From UBA2334 sp964396895 (GTDB lineage: Bacteria; Pseudomonadota; Gammaproteobacteria; Burkholderiales; Burkholderiaceae_C): 64,000 nt of DNA. The first letter of the stretch is position 1. Each line of letters begins with the position of its first letter. The notes under the pieces were generated by a model. It was given only the letters and a program-made list of their open reading frames with translations, made no database searches and was not told the DNA's origin. The DNA is taken from assembly GCA_964396895.1 (NCBI GenBank), contig CAYNGJ010000014.1, positions 49,514 through 113,513 on the forward strand. The letters are read 5' to 3'. Below, piece by piece: positions 60,514 through 64,000 of the stretch. Made by a program: the position numbers and the translations under genes.

Positions 60514-60759
60514 ATGTCCACCGTCCGCAAAACCATCACCCTGACCGATCAGCAAGACGGCTGGATCAAAGCCCAAATCCAAGCCGGGCATTACACCAAC
60601 GACAGCGAGTACATCCGAGACCTGATTCGCCGCGAACAAGAACGCTCGGCCCAAATCGATGCGCTGCGTACTGCCCTCATCGAAGGCGAAAACAGCGGCA
60701 CGCCGCAGCCTTTTGACTTGCAGGCTTTCAAAGCGCGCATGTCGGCTTCGCATGGCTGA
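60514..60759 (+). CDS. parD: ParD-family antitoxin
   Basis: 81 residues from the ATG at 60514, preceded by AGGAG. Ribbon-helix-helix antitoxin: STVRKTITLTDQQDGWIKAQ, AGHYTNDSEYIRDLIRREQE. It would bind ParE and its own promoter in the 151-base gap shared with the divergent MazE-type gene. Its stop overlaps the parE start by eight bases. The pair is encoded opposite to the surrounding hsd genes. Confidence 0.92.
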   Translation: MSTVRKTITLTDQQDGWIKAQIQAGHYTNDSEYIRDLIRREQERSAQIDALRTALIEGENSGTPQPFDLQAFKARMSASHG

Positions 60760-61043
60760 CTTCCGCCTCACACCAGCCGCCCTGGGCGATCTGGAAAACA
60801 TTTGGCGCTACACCCGCCCAGCAGTGGGACGAAGCCCAGGCAGCGCACTACCTGGATATGTTGAACGATGCCTTTGTGGCCCTGGCCCAATCGCCACGGT
60901 CGGCACCCAAGTGCGAGCACATTCGCCCGGGCTACCGGCGGCAAACGGTTGAGCGACATGCGGTGTATTTCCGCGTGGATGCAGACGTGGTGATTGTGGT
61001 GCGGGTGCTGCACGAGCGCATGGATGCCCAACGGCACCTGTGA
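60752..61043 (+). pseudogene. parE: ParE-family toxin broken by a one-base frameshift
   Basis: The start MADFRLTPAALGDLENIWRY is a normal ParE N terminus. After codon 20-21 the frame is lost: an extra C in the CCC at 60813-60815 shifts it, and the correct continuation (QQWDEAQAAHYLDMLNDAFV and on to VLHERMDAQRHL) is found in the next frame and stops at 61043. The original frame ends at 60952 with unrelated residues. Everything else is intact, so the mutation is recent or a sequencing error. An inactive toxin with intact antitoxin is expected if it is real. Confidence 0.85.
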
Positions 61044-61070
61044 CGGGTGGGGTCGCCGGGAGGCACCTCC

Positions 61071-63872
61071 TCACGCCACCAATTCCACGTTCATTTCATC
61101 CATCAAGGCATCCAGCTCCTTGCCAAACAGCCCCCACACCTTTTGTAAACCGCCCTTGTCGGCCAGTTCGGCGTAGTCGAAGTCGTCGCGGCTGATGCAG
61201 CAACTGCTGGCAATGTGGTCTTTCATCAGGCGCAGCCAGTCGGTTTGTTCGGGGGTAAAGGGGGTGCCGCGCTGGGCGACTTTTTGTTGATTCCAGCGGA
61301 ATATCCAGACCTGAAAACGCTTATCCACCTCGTCGGCAAAGGGTTTCAGCTCGGCCCCGGCCCCATCCAGCCCCAGCGCGAAGCGCACCAGGCTGACCAG
61401 GTCGGTCAAATGGCGTTTTCTGTCGGCGCCTTTCACCTGGCCTGCTTGCACGCGGGCATAGGCGCTCCACAGGCGTTCGGTGGTCAGCATCAAGGGCGGG
61501 CGGCTCAGGTGCGCGTGCAGGTCTTCCAGCATGTCAAAGGTGAGGGCGCGGCGTTGGTAGGGCTGCTGGTAGAAAAAGCCCAGCGCAGCGATTTCGTCTT
61601 TGTGCTGGGCCAGGTAGTTGACAAAGCGCTGGATGTCGGCCCGGGCCTGCGCCTCGGCCTGTTGGCTGAAGCCTGCAAAGGTGATGGTATCGAGGTTGAG
61701 GTGGTCAATCAGTTGCTCGCGCTCGCGGCGGGCATTTTCAATTTCGTCGCGCAGTTCTGGCTGGTCAAACGGGGCGCAGGCGGCGGACACACGCAGGGTG
61801 CGTGCGGCTTCCAGCTCGGCGGGCAGCAGGGTGTCTTCGCTGCGGGTGATGCCTTGAGCCTGGGCGGTGGCCAGTGCGGTTTGCACAATCGCGTCGGGGT
61901 TGAGGGCGGCAATCAGGCCCTTGCCCAGCTCGGCCACGGGGATGCCGCCGCTGACTTTGGCTATGCGGGTTTGGGCTTTGTCGTCCAGTTGTTTGGCCAG
62001 GCGAACCAGGCGGTTGGCCAGTGACAGCACGGTGTCGTCTTCGCGGTGGCCCATGGCCACGCCTTGCAGCAATTCCTTCAGCGGCATGCCGGGTTTCTTT
62101 TCGAGCGGGCGGCTTTCGGTTTTGAGGGTTTTTTCCACGCCCACGGCATCGATCAGCACAAAGCGGGTTTTGGCTCCGTCGGCGCTGTTGCTGACGCGCT
62201 TCAAGCCATCGGCATCCAGGCTGCGCACGCCCCGGCCTTTCATTTGTTCGTAGTAGCCCTTACTGCGCACGTCGCGCATGAACAGCAGCACTTCCAGTGG
62301 CTTCACATCGGTGCCGGTGGCGATCATGTCCACCGTGACGGCCATGCGGGGGTGGTAGTCGTTGCGAAAGCTGCTGAGGATGCTGTCGGCATCTTCTTCG
62401 GCGCGGTAGGTGACCTTTTTGCAAAAGGCGTTGCCCTGCCCGTAGACCTCGCGCACCATTTGCACGATGTCATCGGCGTGGCTGTCGGTTTTGGCAAAGA
62501 TGAGGGTTTTGGGCGTTTCTTGCCGGGTGGGGAAAATTTGCGTTTCCACGGCGGTTTTCATGGCCTCGATGACTTGGCGTATCTGGCTGGGGTTGACCAC
62601 CGAGCGGTCCAGCTCTTTGCCGCTGTAAACGGTGTCTTCTTCGGTTTCGCTCCAGCGTTTTTTCCGTGTTTGACGGTCGCGGTGATCCACCCATTCTTTG
62701 GCCTTCAACTCCGCGCCTTTTTGGGTGATGTCGGTTTCGATGGTGTACACGTCGTACCCCACGTTCACGCCATCGGCCACAGACTGTTCGTAGGTGTATT
62801 CGGCCACGATGTTTTCGTTGAAGAAGCCGAAGGTGCGCTTGTCGGGGGTGGCGGTGAGGCCCACCAGAAACGCATCGAAGTAGTCGAGCACCTGCTTCCA
62901 CAGGTTGTAGATGCTGCGGTGGCATTCGTCGATGACGATGAAGTCAAACGTTTCCACCGGCACGGCGGGGTTGTAGCGAACGAACTTCTGCTGACTGGCG
63001 GTTTGCTGCACTTCGTTGAGTGACAGGTCTTCGGCGGATTCGTCGATTGGCTCGCCGCTCAGGATGGCGTACATGCGCTGGATGGTGCTGATGCAAACGG
63101 TGGCACTCGGGTCGATGTTGGGCGAAGCCAGCCGCTGCACGTTGTACAACTCGGTGAACTTGCGGCCATCGTCCGGCGGCGTGTACGCCATGAACTCCTG
63201 GTGCGCCTGTTTGCCCAGGTTGCGGGTGTCCACCAGAAACAAAATGCGCTTGGCACCACCAAACTTCAGCAGCCGGTACACCGAGGTGATGGCGGTGAAG
63301 GTTTTGCCCGCGCCGGTGGCCATGTGCACCAGCGCACGGGGTTTGTTCAGTGCCAGTGACTTTTCAAGCCCGGTGATGGCGCTGACTTGGCAGTCGCGCA
63401 GATTTCGTTCGGGGAGTACAGGCATTTGCTCTGCCAAACGGCGGCGCAAAGTGTCGGGTTGCGCGAGCCATGTGGCCAGCGTTTCCGCCTTGAAGTAGTG
63501 GAAGATTTCCCTGGAACGCGGCACCGGGTCGGCACCATCGGTGAAGCGAATGATCTGGCCAGTGGCCTCAAACAGAAAGCGCAACGGGGTGCTGTCTTTG
63601 CGCCACTTGAGCGTGGCGTTGGCGTAGCGCTCGGTTTGGTTTTCGGTGACGGTGAGGTTTTCGCCCGCACTGTCTTTCTTGGCTTCAATGACACCCACTG
63701 CATTTCGGTTGACGAACAGCACGTAGTCCGCCGGGCCGGTATCGGTGGGGTATTCGCGCACCGCCACACCCACCGCTGCGCCGAGGTTGAGCTGCGCCAA
63801 GTCTTGAAGCACCCAGCCTGCCTGGGTGAGTTTGTGGTCAATGTGCTGACGGGCTTTCGCCTCTGGTGTCAT
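61071..63872 (-). CDS. hsdR: type I restriction enzyme subunit HsdR
   Basis: 933 residues from the ATG at 63872, preceded by CAGGGACAG. N-terminal PD-ExK nuclease: Asp49, Glu63 and Lys65 in PADYVLFVNRNAVGVIEAKK. Superfamily 2 helicase/translocase with Walker A HMATGAGKTFTA (183-194), DECH box VIDECHRS at 313-320, TATPDKRTFGFF and GTDVKPLEVLLF / QMKGRGVRS motifs. It translocates DNA and cuts at a distance when bound to HsdM2S. It is the most upstream gene of the minus-strand hsd locus and is convergent with the parDE remnant (27-base gap). Confidence 0.93.
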   Translation of the reverse strand: MTPEAKARQHIDHKLTQAGWVLQDLAQLNLGAAVGVAVREYPTDTGPADYVLFVNRNAVGVIEAKKDSAGENLTVTENQTERYANATLKWRKDSTPLRFLFEATGQIIRFTDGADPVPRSREIFHYFKAETLATWLAQPDTLRRRLAEQMPVLPERNLRDCQVSAITGLEKSLALNKPRALVHMATGAGKTFTAITSVYRLLKFGGAKRILFLVDTRNLGKQAHQEFMAYTPPDDGRKFTELYNVQRLASPNIDPSATVCISTIQRMYAILSGEPIDESAEDLSLNEVQQTASQQKFVRYNPAVPVETFDFIVIDECHRSIYNLWKQVLDYFDAFLVGLTATPDKRTFGFFNENIVAEYTYEQSVADGVNVGYDVYTIETDITQKGAELKAKEWVDHRDRQTRKKRWSETEEDTVYSGKELDRSVVNPSQIRQVIEAMKTAVETQIFPTRQETPKTLIFAKTDSHADDIVQMVREVYGQGNAFCKKVTYRAEEDADSILSSFRNDYHPRMAVTVDMIATGTDVKPLEVLLFMRDVRSKGYYEQMKGRGVRSLDADGLKRVSNSADGAKTRFVLIDAVGVEKTLKTESRPLEKKPGMPLKELLQGVAMGHREDDTVLSLANRLVRLAKQLDDKAQTRIAKVSGGIPVAELGKGLIAALNPDAIVQTALATAQAQGITRSEDTLLPAELEAARTLRVSAACAPFDQPELRDEIENARREREQLIDHLNLDTITFAGFSQQAEAQARADIQRFVNYLAQHKDEIAALGFFYQQPYQRRALTFDMLEDLHAHLSRPPLMLTTERLWSAYARVQAGQVKGADRKRHLTDLVSLVRFALGLDGAGAELKPFADEVDKRFQVWIFRWNQQKVAQRGTPFTPEQTDWLRLMKDHIASSCCISRDDFDYAELADKGGLQKVWGLFGKELDALMDEMNVELVA

Positions 63873-63917
63873 GGTGCTGTCCCTGAATGTGAGCATATTG
63901 TCAGGGCTAACCAGACA

Positions 63918-64000
63918 TCAAGAAGGTTCGCATCCCTCCACCCGCACCGCACAAAACTTGAACTCCGGAATCTTGCCAAACGGGTCCAGCGCGGCGTTGG
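63918..64000 (-). CDS. molybdopterin oxidoreductase, C-terminal fragment
   Basis: The last 26 codons of a gene that enters from the right edge. The C terminus ALDPFGKIPEFKFCAVRVEG matches the end of molybdopterin-dependent oxidoreductases such as formate dehydrogenase-like or assimilatory nitrate reductase proteins. Only this tail is visible, so the exact enzyme is open. It points in the same direction as hsdR, with a 45-base gap. Confidence 0.5.
   Translation of the reverse strand, partial: NAALDPFGKIPEFKFCAVRVEGCEPS

Noticed and set aside
60800..60830. Programmed frameshift in parE
   Set aside because: No slippery heptamer, downstream structure or Shine-Dalgarno-like stimulator is apparent. 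A plain one-base insertion explains the data.
1..64000. tRNA, rRNA, prophage or insertion sequence genes
   Set aside because: No transposase, integrase, phage structural gene, tRNA cloverleaf or rRNA segment was recognised by reading both strands. A dedicated covariance-model search was not possible here.

Overview
The window is chromosomal DNA of a high-GC betaproteobacterium, most likely of the family Comamonadaceae (a Rhodoferax/Acidovorax/Polaromonas-type organism). This rests on the gene families, the catabolic gene orders, and a dispersed repeat of about 50-60 bp built on TAGCGCTT/AAGCGCTA arms, which I recall from that family. No rRNA, tRNA, CRISPR array, transposase or prophage was seen. 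Most of the window is aromatic-acid catabolism. It is interrupted by an SOS mutagenesis cassette and two defence/toxin-antitoxin blocks.

Layout. 1-4205: end of a PQQ-type sugar dehydrogenase gene, 4-oxalomesaconate hydratase (protocatechuate 4,5-cleavage), a ModA-like binding protein without a signal peptide, a divergent LysR regulator and a LuxR-type regulator. 4415-6345: FAD aromatic hydroxylase translationally coupled to a small DUF2783-like protein. 6538-16060: phenylacetate operon paaN-paaG-paaI-paaK-paaABCDE-paaX, closed by a strong terminator. 16181-21740: LexA box and imuA-imuB-dnaE2 cassette, with a repeat copy embedded in the dnaE2 reading frame. 29817 down to 21744 (minus strand): degenerate metallo-beta-lactamase protein, one-domain VOC protein, second FAD hydroxylase plus DUF2783-like partner, fumarylacetoacetase and a DctPQM TRAP transporter, which together look like an uptake, hydroxylation, ring-cleavage and hydrolysis pathway.

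30003-35622: accessory block with YefM/YoeB, an MmeI-like single-chain restriction-modification enzyme carrying a (Gly-Ser)3(Asp-Ser)3 tandem-repeat linker, a RhuM-family protein and a pol-beta-type nucleotidyltransferase. 35660-50920: IclR regulator, hemerythrin, and a cluster for CoA-dependent side-chain beta-oxidation of hydroxycinnamates or arylpropanoates (feruloyl-CoA-synthase-type ligase, crotonase, acyl-CoA dehydrogenase, SDR, thiolase, hydroxybenzoyl-CoA-type thioesterase) with a branched-chain-type ABC importer that has a fused LivM-LivG and two binding proteins. 50971-54945: VapC, benzoyl-CoA epoxidase BoxB without its usual box neighbours, a MarR regulator and an MDR oxidoreductase.

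54942-63872: type I restriction-modification locus (hsdR, hsdS, hsdM, minus strand) that encloses an AlbA_2/HATPase regulator-like gene, a MazF-type pair and, on the opposite strand, a parD/parE pair whose parE is broken by a one-base frameshift. The last bases hold the 3' end of a probable molybdopterin oxidoreductase gene. The catabolic blocks feed related intermediates: aryl-CoA thioesters (Paa, BoxB, side-chain oxidation) and hydroxylated acids (FAD hydroxylases, fumarylacetoacetase, 4-oxalomesaconate hydratase). Each block has its own regulator or transporter.
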